64,000 nt of DNA from assembly GCA_027067055.1 (NCBI GenBank), contig JAMOMK010000026.1, positions 62,001 through 126,000 of the forward strand. Direction: 5' to 3'. Below are positions 18,325-26,239 of the stretch, in pieces. A program made the position numbers and the translations under genes. The notes beneath the pieces are model-generated. The model saw nothing but the letters and a program-made list of their open reading frames with translations. It did no database searches and had not been told where the DNA came from. Origin of the DNA: Lysobacterales bacterium (GTDB lineage Bacteria > Pseudomonadota > Gammaproteobacteria > Xanthomonadales > Marinicellaceae). Every line of letters starts with the position of its first letter. Positions within the stretch are counted from its first letter, which is position 1.

Positions 18325-19098
18325 TTATTTTACAAAACGTCTACCAAAGAAACCTAAAGTCAATACCATTAAGGCAAGACCCAACCATGTTAAACTTGGT
18401 ACTGGTGTAGGTGGAGCTAAAGCTGCGTTAGAAGCATTAACTACCATTACAATCTGAGCATCGGGGAATCCAATAACTGCTGTATCTGTAGGTTCAGTAA
18501 TTGCACAAGCAGCAGCAGCAATGAATGTAGGCGCAATTTGACCAGTGGCATTAGACCCATAAAAAAAAGAATGTCCAGCAACTTGACCATCTGGAGTAAA
18601 CAATTCTACAACCAAGTCATCTGTAGCGCCGTTTATTGTGCCAGTAACAATGAAGTTTTGAACTACAGCAGCAACATCAGCAACATTTGTGTTTAACGTA
18701 CCAATATTAGTTAAGTTCGCAAACAAGAAAGCATCTGCATTAGCAATTGAGTACAGATTAACGGTTACAGGTTGAGTTCCACCATTTCCTGTAGCTGATT
18801 CAATGCCTATATCAACGCTGTCTATGTTGATTGAACCTGTTACACCATGATCTCCATCTAAGTCAAAACGTCTCATGTATGAGTTGTCAGCATGAAGTCC
18901 ACCAGCACCGCATTGGACTGAGTTGGCTGGGGTTATTGTGGCAGGGTCTATATTTTGAGTGTAACTACTAGCTAGTGGTGAAAACCCAGTATTTACAGAG
19001 CTTAAACCAAGTGAATCAGAATTTATGCTGAAGCTGGCAGAAAAAGATAAGGTGCTCGTTAATAATATACTTGCTAGAAGTGCTATTTTTTTATTCAT
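18325..19098 (-). CDS. Exported protein with IPTL-CTERM-like anchoring tail
   Basis: I do not recognise the main domain. The protein starts MNKKIALLASILLTSTLSFS, a clear signal peptide. The start at 19098 is preferred over 19110 because GGGA then acts as ribosome-binding site. The mature part (about 230 residues) is rich in Asn, Thr and Ala, with no catalytic motif. It contains two cysteines near its start and another in AAACAITEP. The C-terminus is a sorting-type tail, VPSLTWLGLALMVL followed by a hydrophobic stretch and a basic end (GRRFVK). This resembles the IPTL-CTERM signal, in which a PTL-like motif precedes a membrane helix and basic residues, and suggests surface anchoring and processing. 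No sortase gene is in the window. Confidence 0.7.
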   Translation of the reverse strand: MNKKIALLASILLTSTLSFSASFSINSDSLGLSSVNTGFSPLASSYTQNIDPATITPANSVQCGAGGLHADNSYMRRFDLDGDHGVTGSINIDSVDIGIESATGNGGTQPVTVNLYSIANADAFLFANLTNIGTLNTNVADVAAVVQNFIVTGTINGATDDLVVELFTPDGQVAGHSFFYGSNATGQIAPTFIAAAACAITEPTDTAVIGFPDAQIVMVVNASNAALAPPTPVPSLTWLGLALMVLTLGFFGRRFVK

Positions 19099-19139
19099 TT
19101 TATTTCCCATTTTTTAAGTTGTTAATTAAGTTTGACAAG

Positions 19140-19169
19140 ATTATACCTATATTAACAATTATTTAACAA
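19140..19169 (-). promoter_or_regulatory. Promoter for the IPTL-type protein gene
   Basis: On the minus strand TTGTTA (19169-19164) and a perfect TATAAT (19145-19140) are 18 bases apart, about 42 bases upstream of the chosen start at 19098. The divergent RND gene begins at 19256, so the regulatory space is shared. Confidence 0.6.
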
Positions 19170-19255
19170 ATAAAATGTAACTTTTTTATAAATAACCTAT
19201 AAAATATGCTTTAACTTCATTTGAAAACAGACTTACTTAGGAACTATTAATAATT

Positions 19256-22200
19256 GTGCATTTAACTCAAGCATCCTTAAAAAACCGTGTAGCGGTAGCA
19301 GTAGCGGTTTTGCTGATTGCCATTTTTGGTTATATCAGTTTAACAAAGCTACCTATTCAACTAGCTCCCAATGTTGAACGTCCTGCTATTGGTGTTACAA
19401 CAGCTTGGCGTGGGGCGGCACCACAAGAAGTTGAATCAGAAATCTTAGAACCACAAGAAAAAGTCTTTCAAGGTTTGCCTGGCTTAACACAAATGGCATC
19501 TAGTGCTGATGCAGGGTCTGGCAGTATTACCTTGGAATTTGTTGCTGATATGGATATGCAACGGGCACTAGTTGAAGTTATTAATCGCTTGAACCAAGTT
19601 CCTGCTTATCCAGTTGATGCAACAGAACCAACAGTCAACTTAGGAGCCAAGCGTTTTGGAGGTAATCCAATTGCGTGGTTTTCTTTCACACCATTAAAAG
19701 ACAACAAAAAAGACATTGCCACCTATCAAGATTTTATCGCGGATAATGTAGTTCCAAAAGTTGAACAAATAAATGGAGTTACTGCGGTTAATGCCTTTGG
19801 CGGCCGTCCCTATGAATTGCGAATTACCTTTGATCCATTTAAAGCGGCGACTTTAGGGGTGGATTTAACCAGTTTTTCAAACCTTGACGGTGCTTTTCGA
19901 AATGTTTCTGCGGGAACTAAAGATGTGGGTAAACGTAAATACACTATTCGATATGAGGGTAAATATAAACCAGGCAATTTAGCCAATATGATATTGCAAT
20001 GGCGTGATGGCAAGCCTATTTATTTGCGTGATGTGGCAGAAATCAAGATGCAAATGATGGATGTTATGGGTTCAATTACACAAAATGGATCAGCTGCTTT
20101 GGTGATGAATGTTATCCCAGAATCGGGTGTTAATGTGCTTGAAGTAATGGAAAAACTCAAAGTCACAGTTGCCGAACTCAAAGAGGGCATTCTCAAAGAC
20201 AATGGTTTACAGATAGAACAATTATACGATGAAACAACTTATACCAAATCCTCAATAAGTATGGTGCAAAACAATCTACTTTTGGGCATGTTTTTGGCGA
20301 TTGCTGTTTTGTGGTTTTTTCTCAAGCGTGTAATTCCAGCTTTGATTGTTGCTTTGGCTATTCCAATTTGTTTATTGGCATCTTTTATTGCCATGGAGAT
20401 TTTAGGACGTTCACTCAATATTATTTCACTAGCTGGTCTTGCCTTTGCCACGGGTATGGTGCTTGATGCGGCAATAGTTGTACTAGAGAATATCATTCGT
20501 CAACGAGAAAAAGGCTTAAAAGCCACAGCCGCTTCCTTAATTGGTACAACTCAAGTATGGGCGGCATTGCTTGCCTCTACTGCCACAACAGTGGCAATCT
20601 TTTTGCCGATAATCTTTTTAAAAGATGAATCAGGTCAATTATTTGCCGATTTAGCCGTAACGATTTCAGTCTCAATAATCGTTTCCTTGATTGTTGCTGT
20701 GACCGTATTACCTGCGGCAGCTTCAAAATGGATAAAGGATGATAAGTTTGATGATGCCCATTACCATTGGTGGGAAGGCGTTGCTGATTTTATCTCAAAA
20801 ATAACCAACTCGCGTTCTAAACAAATCACATGGATTTTAGTATTGACCTTAATTCCAATGATTATTGCTTATAGTATTATTCCTCCAGCTGATTATTTGC
20901 CATCAGGAAAGCGTAACCAGAGCTTTGGCTTTTTGTTGCCGCAGCCGGGTTTGTCGGTAGCTTCTGCACGTGAAGATTTAGTCAATGTTATTAAAGAACG
21001 TATGCAACCTTATGTTGATGGTACAAAACAGCCTAAAGTTAAAAACTACTTTTTAGGATTGTTTGGACAAGGAGCTTTCTTAGGAGTGCGTGCGGAAAAT
21101 ACGGATGAGGTTGATCAATTATTAAAGATTGTTAATAGTCAAATCTTACAGAATTTACCTGATACCTTTGGTTTTGCTCGAAGAGCATCAATTTTTAGAG
21201 GTGTTGGTGGTGCGCGACAGATTAATGTCGATTTGCAAGGGGGCGATTATGAAAAATTGCTCAATGTCGGTAAAGCGGCATTTGGAAAAATAAGCCAACT
21301 TATCCCGAAGGCACAAATTAGACCATCACCTTCACTGGAATACGGACAGCCAGAACTGCAGTTAAAGCCTAATGACAGAGCATTGGCTGAAGCAGGGTGG
21401 ACACGTTCACAATTATCGGGCATTGTTCGATCATTAGGTAATGGTAATTTTGTTGGTGAATATTTTAATGGTTCGCGCCGATACAATGTTATCCTGCGTA
21501 ATGATAAGTGGTTAACACCTGAAGAATTTGCCAATGTTCCACTTTATACCGCCAGTGGAGAGATACTTGCCTTGGGTGATTTAGCAACAATCAAACGGAC
21601 AGCTGGACCAAGCCAAATTCAACGCTTGGAGCGACTGCGTACATTGACCTTACAAGTGACGTTGCCTGATGATGTGGCTTTAGAGCAGGGCATGAATATT
21701 TTGCAGAAAGAACTCACACCAATGCTCAAAGAAATGATGCCTGAAAACAGCATGATAAATTACCGTGGGACAGCCGAATCTTTAACCATTGCACTCAAAA
21801 GCTTAACTCAATCCTTTTTATTAGCAATTGTTATCTTGTATTTGTTAATTTCAGCTATGTTTCAATCCTTTAAAGATTCTTTATTGGTTATTACAACTAT
21901 TCCCATGGCAACTGTAGGTGGCGTAGCAGCTATACGAATTATGGATTTGGCTGTTGGACAACAAATGGATTTACTGACTATGATTGGCTTTATCATCTTA
22001 CTTGGTTTGGTTGTGAATAATGCTATTTTACTAGTTGATAGAGCGCGCATGGCAATGAAGGATGGTATGGCAGTGGCCGATGCAGTAAAAAATGCCGTGT
22101 TATTACGAATTCGTCCTATCTTAATGAGTACATTGACCAGTATTTTTGGTATGTTACCCTTATTACTTATTCCCGGTTCTGGTACGGAATTGTACCGAGG

Positions 22201-22321
22201 ATTGGCAGGCGTGATTGTTGGAGGCATGTTTTTATCCACTATTTTCACACTTATTTTATTACCGAGTCTTTTGAAACTCTTTTCAAAAGAACAAAACTTA
22301 ATGGAAAAAATTGATGCATAG
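19256..22321 (+). CDS. RND family efflux permease (AcrB/HAE1-like)
   Basis: This is the inner-membrane proton-driven pump of a tripartite efflux system. The 1021-residue product has the duplicated RND layout: a first membrane helix (about 11-28), a large periplasmic domain, a cluster of helices near 340-500 including the GMVLDAAIVVLENI block, then a second helix, periplasmic domain and helix cluster to the end (LLGLVVNNAILLVDRA, LRIRPILMSTLTSIFGMLPL). The aspartate of the proton relay is in VLDAAIVVLE. The start codon is GTG, with TAGGA 13 bases upstream. The adaptor gene follows and overlaps, in the reverse of the usual adaptor-then-pump order. The substrate cannot be read from the sequence. 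Confidence 0.93.
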   Translation: MHLTQASLKNRVAVAVAVLLIAIFGYISLTKLPIQLAPNVERPAIGVTTAWRGAAPQEVESEILEPQEKVFQGLPGLTQMASSADAGSGSITLEFVADMDMQRALVEVINRLNQVPAYPVDATEPTVNLGAKRFGGNPIAWFSFTPLKDNKKDIATYQDFIADNVVPKVEQINGVTAVNAFGGRPYELRITFDPFKAATLGVDLTSFSNLDGAFRNVSAGTKDVGKRKYTIRYEGKYKPGNLANMILQWRDGKPIYLRDVAEIKMQMMDVMGSITQNGSAALVMNVIPESGVNVLEVMEKLKVTVAELKEGILKDNGLQIEQLYDETTYTKSSISMVQNNLLLGMFLAIAVLWFFLKRVIPALIVALAIPICLLASFIAMEILGRSLNIISLAGLAFATGMVLDAAIVVLENIIRQREKGLKATAASLIGTTQVWAALLASTATTVAIFLPIIFLKDESGQLFADLAVTISVSIIVSLIVAVTVLPAAASKWIKDDKFDDAHYHWWEGVADFISKITNSRSKQITWILVLTLIPMIIAYSIIPPADYLPSGKRNQSFGFLLPQPGLSVASAREDLVNVIKERMQPYVDGTKQPKVKNYFLGLFGQGAFLGVRAENTDEVDQLLKIVNSQILQNLPDTFGFARRASIFRGVGGARQINVDLQGGDYEKLLNVGKAAFGKISQLIPKAQIRPSPSLEYGQPELQLKPNDRALAEAGWTRSQLSGIVRSLGNGNFVGEYFNGSRRYNVILRNDKWLTPEEFANVPLYTASGEILALGDLATIKRTAGPSQIQRLERLRTLTLQVTLPDDVALEQGMNILQKELTPMLKEMMPENSMINYRGTAESLTIALKSLTQSFLLAIVILYLLISAMFQSFKDSLLVITTIPMATVGGVAAIRIMDLAVGQQMDLLTMIGFIILLGLVVNNAILLVDRARMAMKDGMAVADAVKNAVLLRIRPILMSTLTSIFGMLPLLLIPGSGTELYRGLAGVIVGGMFLSTIFTLILLPSLLKLFSKEQNLMEKIDA

Positions 22322-23420
22322 ATTAGAAACTCATAATCGGGTAGTTGGCTTTAGTCAACACATCAATAAAAGCATTGCTTTTATTGGATGTTTTAAGTCG
22401 GTAAGCTTTATTTTGCTGCTGATGGTTTCACCGTTTTCAATAGCACAACAAGGCGGTCCATCGCCTGTCAAAGTGGCAACGGTAGAACTAATTAAGATGT
22501 CACCCGTTCGTAAAATACCCGCTACAGTACAAGCCAAAGTGGTTGCAACCATCAAAGCAGAGTCCAAAGGAGTGGTTAATACTCTTCTTGATGTTGGTAG
22601 TTTTGTCAAAAAAGGGGCGGTATTAGCAGAGTTAACCGACACACAATCAAAACTGCGTTCACAAGAACTGCAAGATGCGGTTAAAAGCAGCAAGGCACGT
22701 TACGAATTTTTAAAAGCTGAAAAATCTCGTTTGATGGATTTGGTTGCTAAAAATCTTATTTCTAAGACTGAACTAGAACAAAATCAGTCTGATTTTCTCT
22801 CGGCTCAAAGTGAACTGGCACAAAGTCAATCTCGTTTGAACCAATATAAAGATCAGGTCACCAAATTAACTGTTACTGCACCTTATGATGGTTATGTATT
22901 ACAACAACTAACGCAAGTTGGCGCATTGTTAAATTTGGGTGATTCGATAGTTGAATTTATGCAGGCCGATAATTTAGATGTCACTGTATTTGTTCCGTTG
23001 AAGTACAAAGCTCAAATTAAAAACCAAGCCCAATGGAAAATCCAGACTTATGAAGGGCAACAATACGATGCAGTGATTAGTAAGTTTACACCCGCAGCGG
23101 TTGGTCAGTCGCATACCGTTGAAGTGCACTTAGACTTGACCAGTGTTAATCTTTGGTCAGGTGAACCCGTTGATGTTATTGTGCCAACACAAACTCCACG
23201 CGAAGTATTGGCAGTGCCTCGTGATGCGCTAGTGATTAGACGCAATGGCATTTATGTGTATACCGTGGTTGATGCAAAGGCTGTCAAAGTTGATGTGCAA
23301 ACAGGTATGGCATCAGGTGATATGATAGAAGTTAAAGGAGGCTTGGAAGCAGGTCAAACGATTATTATTCGAGGTAATGAACGACTTAGGCCTGGCAGTG
23401 ATGTCAATGTTATTAACTAA
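22314..23420 (+). CDS. RND efflux periplasmic adaptor (membrane fusion protein)
   Basis: The adaptor links the RND pump to an outer-membrane channel. ATG 22314 overlaps the permease stop by 8 bases, so the two are translationally coupled. The 368-residue protein has a long N-terminal region of about 28 residues before the hydrophobic signal segment (SFILLLMVSPFSIA), longer than usual. Then come the barrel-sandwich half-motif (SKGVVNTLLDVGSFVKKG), a coiled-coil hairpin (about 100-170, rich in SQ and EL repeats), the second half-motif (APYDGYVLQQLTQVGALLN), a beta-barrel and a C-terminal membrane-proximal domain. No outer-membrane factor or regulator gene lies next to it, so it may use a shared TolC-like channel. 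Confidence 0.92.
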   Translation: MHRLETHNRVVGFSQHINKSIAFIGCFKSVSFILLLMVSPFSIAQQGGPSPVKVATVELIKMSPVRKIPATVQAKVVATIKAESKGVVNTLLDVGSFVKKGAVLAELTDTQSKLRSQELQDAVKSSKARYEFLKAEKSRLMDLVAKNLISKTELEQNQSDFLSAQSELAQSQSRLNQYKDQVTKLTVTAPYDGYVLQQLTQVGALLNLGDSIVEFMQADNLDVTVFVPLKYKAQIKNQAQWKIQTYEGQQYDAVISKFTPAAVGQSHTVEVHLDLTSVNLWSGEPVDVIVPTQTPREVLAVPRDALVIRRNGIYVYTVVDAKAVKVDVQTGMASGDMIEVKGGLEAGQTIIIRGNERLRPGSDVNVIN

Positions 23421-24310
23421 TGCCAATAAACACCATTAGCATTATACAGCCAGAAAACTTTAGTTTTGATGCTTGTTTACAGTTTTTAGATCGTGGTTTT
23501 GATGAGTGCTTATATCGCGTAAATACCAATAATGTAAAAAGATTAATTCGATTGCAATCAGGATTGGCTCTTATAACAGTATCATCCAAAGAAAGAATGC
23601 TTGTTGTTGAAATTGAAAAAGAAAAAATAAGCCAAATTGATAAAGAAGAGGTGCAAGCCTATACCATTGACTGGTTTGATTTAAGCCGTGATTTAAAGCC
23701 ATTTTACCAGCTACTCAACAAACACAAGCAAACTCAAAAATTTACTCAAGATTATTTTGGATTGCGTTTGATGGGTATTGTTGATTTGTACGAAGCCTTA
23801 TGCTGGTGTGTTATCGGGCAACAAATTAACCTCACCTTCGCACATAAAATCAAAACACGTCTCGTGCATAAGTACGGTGACAAAACCACAAAGGACGGAA
23901 TTGATTATTATTGTTTCCCAACACCGGAAACACTACAAGACATCCAAAGGCAAGAGCTGGTTGATATGCAGTTTTCTAAACAAAAAATTAATTACGTTAT
24001 CAATATCTCCCAAGCTTTTTGTCAAAGAGAATTAGATAAAGATGAATTGTTATCTTTAAACAAAAATCAACAGATGGAAAAACTGACTGCTATCAAAGGT
24101 ATTGGCCCATGGACTGCCAATTATGTATCGATGAAGTCGCTACGGGATATGACCTGTATCGCATACGGAGATACAGGCTTAAGTTCATCTCTACACACAC
24201 ACTTTGATACCGAAAAGAAACCCGATAAAGAAACTATTGATAAAATTTTCACACCCTTTGCAGGCTGGCAATCGTATCTTAATTTTTATTTATGGCGAAG
24301 TTTGTCTTGA
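23420..24310 (+). CDS. DNA-3-methyladenine glycosylase II (AlkA-like)
   Basis: This enzyme removes alkylated bases from DNA to start base-excision repair. The 296-residue product has an AlkA N-terminal-type domain (about 1-110) and a HhH-GPD glycosylase domain. The helix-hairpin-helix is at AIKGIGPWTANYVSMKSL, and the catalytic aspartate is expected in AYGDTGLSS, downstream as in AlkA. The block ALCWCVIGQQINLTFAHKIK matches the conserved QQIS-like helix of the family. There are no Ada or metal-binding domains and no iron-sulfur cysteine cluster. It starts one base into the adaptor stop region (overlap at 23420), which suggests co-transcription with the efflux genes, an unusual pairing. Confidence 0.85.
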   Translation: MPINTISIIQPENFSFDACLQFLDRGFDECLYRVNTNNVKRLIRLQSGLALITVSSKERMLVVEIEKEKISQIDKEEVQAYTIDWFDLSRDLKPFYQLLNKHKQTQKFTQDYFGLRLMGIVDLYEALCWCVIGQQINLTFAHKIKTRLVHKYGDKTTKDGIDYYCFPTPETLQDIQRQELVDMQFSKQKINYVINISQAFCQRELDKDELLSLNKNQQMEKLTAIKGIGPWTANYVSMKSLRDMTCIAYGDTGLSSSLHTHFDTEKKPDKETIDKIFTPFAGWQSYLNFYLWRSLS

Positions 24311-24833
24311 TTGAATTTTTATCCAAAAAAAGTACGCTAATTTTTTCTATCATTCTAACAATCATAATGTTTATTATTGTTTTTATTGTCAGCCCAATGA
24401 TGGATGGTGGAGATGGCTTTAGGGGTTGTCAAACTGCAATTAAGTTTCGAAAAGGCTGAGGGAATAAAAATAGTCGAGAGCTGGGGTCAGTTAGGCGTAA
24501 GTAACTTCAATAAATGGATTTTTACGGATTATATTTATGCATTCGCTTATTCTTTACTATTTTCCAGTATTTTAGCTCGCCTAGTAAAAAAAAGAAAATT
24601 AATATTCCAACATTAAATACCTTGTACTATTACCATTTGTCGCAGGATTATTGGATATGACAGAAAATACCATGGAACTCTTCTTTATTAATAATCAAAC
24701 AACATTTCCTGAACAAAAGCAGTTTTATCAAACAGTATTAAAAGACACCAATCCAACTCATTTCCTTTTGTTGTTTCATGACTCAGGTTTTATCGGGCAT
24801 GGAAATCGTCTAAACAAGCTACTAAGACAGTAA
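24307..24833 (+). pseudogene. Frameshifted small membrane protein gene
   Basis: Three consecutive reading frames together read like one protein. 24307-24459 (TTG start overlapping the glycosylase stop) gives a membrane helix with FSIILTIIMFIIVFIVSPMM. A shift near 24400-24425 leads to a frame containing GVVKLQLSFEKAEGIKIVES and a second helix, IYAFAYSLLFSSILARLV. A shift around the A-run at 24586-24616 leads to YLVLLPFVAGLLDMTENTME. I recall a family of small membrane proteins with an LQL-F...ESWG motif and an AGLLD-EN motif, but I cannot name it. At least two frameshifts make it non-functional unless the shifts are sequencing errors. Confidence 0.6.
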
Positions 24834-24872
24834 AAGTTTTTGACAAATACAAGTAAAAAAGATAAAATTAAA

Positions 24873-24944
24873 TCCAGTTCCAGTTCCAGTTCCAGTTCCA
24901 GTTCCAGTTCCAGTTCCAGTTCCAGTTCCAGTTCCAGTTCCAGT
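24873..24944 (+). repeat. Twelve perfect TCCAGT hexamer repeats
   Basis: The hexamer TCCAGT is repeated twelve times without error (72 bases), followed by two more bases of the unit. The frame carrying TCC-AGT (serine-serine) is open from the stop codon of the broken membrane gene (24831) through the array to a stop near 24990. The run would encode 24 serines if translated, but no good start precedes it. The rest of 24834-25119 is AT-rich, with an inverted repeat at 25019-25047, and shows no gene. Confidence 0.95.
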
Positions 24945-25018
24945 TCAATCAACCACTATAAAAATTTACTCGCAAACTTTATTACCTGACTTCACCTTTT
25001 TAAGAAAAAGTCCTTTTA

Positions 25019-25047
25019 TTGAATGATATTCTATCGACATCATTCAA
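25019..25047. repeat. Inverted repeat upstream of the leader ORF
   Basis: TTGAATGAT (25019-25027) and ATCATTCAA (25039-25047) are perfect 9-base complements with an 11-base spacer. It could be an operator or a hairpin ahead of the transcript that reads the leader ORF and the GDPD-like gene. No T tract follows directly, so it is not a clear terminator. Confidence 0.4.
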
Positions 25048-25119
25048 GCGTATCTAGATTCGATTTTTATATTTTTTTTGATTGAATTAAAACTTCAATT
25101 TTAAAATAGGAATTTAATT

Positions 25120-25182
25120 ATGAAAACACTTGCAAAAAGCCATAAAAGGGTACTGACCCCAATAATTTGTGAGCAAGTATGA
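25120..25182 (+). other. Short leader ORF interrupted by a repeat element
   Basis: An ATG at 25120, with the ribosome-binding site ATAGGAA, starts MKTLAKSHKRVLTPIICEQV. After the eighth codon the sequence becomes AAAAGGGTACTGACCCC (25144-25160), a repeat also found at 62483-62501. It looks as if the beginning of a former gene was cut by this element. The stop TGA overlaps the ATG of the following GDPD-like gene (ATGA at 25179-25182), so its translation could couple to that gene. Confidence 0.5.
25144..25160. repeat. GGGTACTGACCCC dispersed element, copy 1
   Basis: AAAAGGGTACTGACCCC has GGGT/ACCC complementarity and a close match at 62483-62501 (AAAAAGGGTACTTGACCCC). From memory, short motifs of this kind often lie next to IS200/REP-associated (Y1) transposase genes, one of which is at the right end of the window. 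Confidence 0.5.
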
Positions 25183-25982
25183 AATTGAGAAAAATACACA
25201 TAACAATTAGTTCCATTGGAACTATATTCATAATTTGTTTTTGGTTTTATCAAAATACAATTCATAAGGAATTAAATAATTTTATTGTTGACCGGATAGC
25301 TCATGCAGGAGGAGGAATTAACGGTAAAAAGTACACCAATTCTTTTGAAGCTTTAAGTCATAATATGACAAATGGTTATAAATATTTTGAAATTGATTTT
25401 TCATTTACAAAAGATGGAGAATTAGTTTGTCTCCATGATTGGAAGAATAGCTTTAAACGGTCATTTGGATTTACAACTGACGAAAAGTTAACATTGAAGG
25501 AATTTGAACATCTGGTAAAAAGTAACTCTGAATTTAATAAATGTACAATATATAGTCTTTCTGAGTGGATGAAATTAAATCCTTCAGCCACTATTATAAC
25601 CGACGTAAAAGAAGATAATATTAAAGCTCTAAAGCTAGTTATTGCAACATTACCTAATGCTACAACTAATGTTATTCCCCAAATTTACAATCCAAATAAT
25701 TTCGATACAATTAAAAGCTTGGGTTTTGATCAAATAATATGGACACTTTATCGATATGACGGAAGCAATGAGCAAGTTTTAGCGTGGGTTCAAAAATTTT
25801 CTGCTTCTTTTGCCGTAACAATGCCAAAGAAAAGAGCTAAATCAACTTTGCCTAAAGAACTAAAAAACAAAAACATTCCATCATACGTTCATACGATTAA
25901 TCAAGTGTCAGAAGCAAAAAAATATATGAATAAACATGGAATTACCGAAATATATACTGACTTTCTTGTGCCTAAGAGGTGA
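25179..25982 (+). CDS. Glycerophosphodiester phosphodiesterase-like protein
   Basis: The 267-residue product has one N-terminal hydrophobic segment (about 8-25), which should anchor it or export it. A GDPD/PI-PLC-type TIM barrel follows. Candidate catalytic residues align with the family: H42 in AHAGGG (usually HRG), then NSFEAL, E71 and D73 in FEIDFSFTKDGELV, and H86 in CLHDW. The second half has ITDVKEDN and QIIWTLYRYD, fitting later strands. The HRG to HAG change means activity on ordinary glycerophosphodiesters is uncertain. The gene has no strong ribosome-binding site of its own and starts inside the stop codon of a short leader ORF. It lies between repeat-like sequences (25144 and 26021), which suggests recent gain. 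Confidence 0.75.
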   Translation: MKLRKIHITISSIGTIFIICFWFYQNTIHKELNNFIVDRIAHAGGGINGKKYTNSFEALSHNMTNGYKYFEIDFSFTKDGELVCLHDWKNSFKRSFGFTTDEKLTLKEFEHLVKSNSEFNKCTIYSLSEWMKLNPSATIITDVKEDNIKALKLVIATLPNATTNVIPQIYNPNNFDTIKSLGFDQIIWTLYRYDGSNEQVLAWVQKFSASFAVTMPKKRAKSTLPKELKNKNIPSYVHTINQVSEAKKYMNKHGITEIYTDFLVPKR

Positions 25983-26020
25983 CTTTATGCAAATACGGCT
26001 AACATGAAAATAACATAGAC

Positions 26021-26075
26021 AGATATGAACGCCCCCGTCAGGTCAAGTCTTTATTCATGAATTAGATAATGGTTT
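26021..26075. other. Repeat/transposon-like debris beside the GDPD-like gene
   Basis: CCCCCGTCAGGTCAAGTC followed by TTTATTCATGAATTAGATAATGG resembles sequences that, as I recall, precede Y1 transposase genes. No transposase frame follows. The rest of 25983-26239 shows no intact gene. On the minus strand a short open stretch near 26150-26200 (KQGRKYRVPDK) could be the remains of a small protein, but I cannot identify it. Confidence 0.35.
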
Positions 26076-26239
26076 CGGACATATATTCGGCCTATTTTTG
26101 AGATTGTCGAATAATCTTAATCTTTGGCCTTGATGAGATTCGTAGTAGTATTTTGCTTATCAGGCACTCGGTATTTTCTACCTTGTTTATGCTCAGTCTA
26201 AAATTCTACTAGGGTTACCTATTATGTTCATCATGTTTT

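Noticed and set aside
24404-24616. The 70-codon ORF as an intact independent gene
   Set aside because: It begins without a good start signal inside a membrane-protein-like sequence whose N- and C-terminal parts lie in other frames, so a broken gene is more likely.
24873-24944. CRISPR array
   Set aside because: The hexamers are contiguous, with no spacers and no cas genes.
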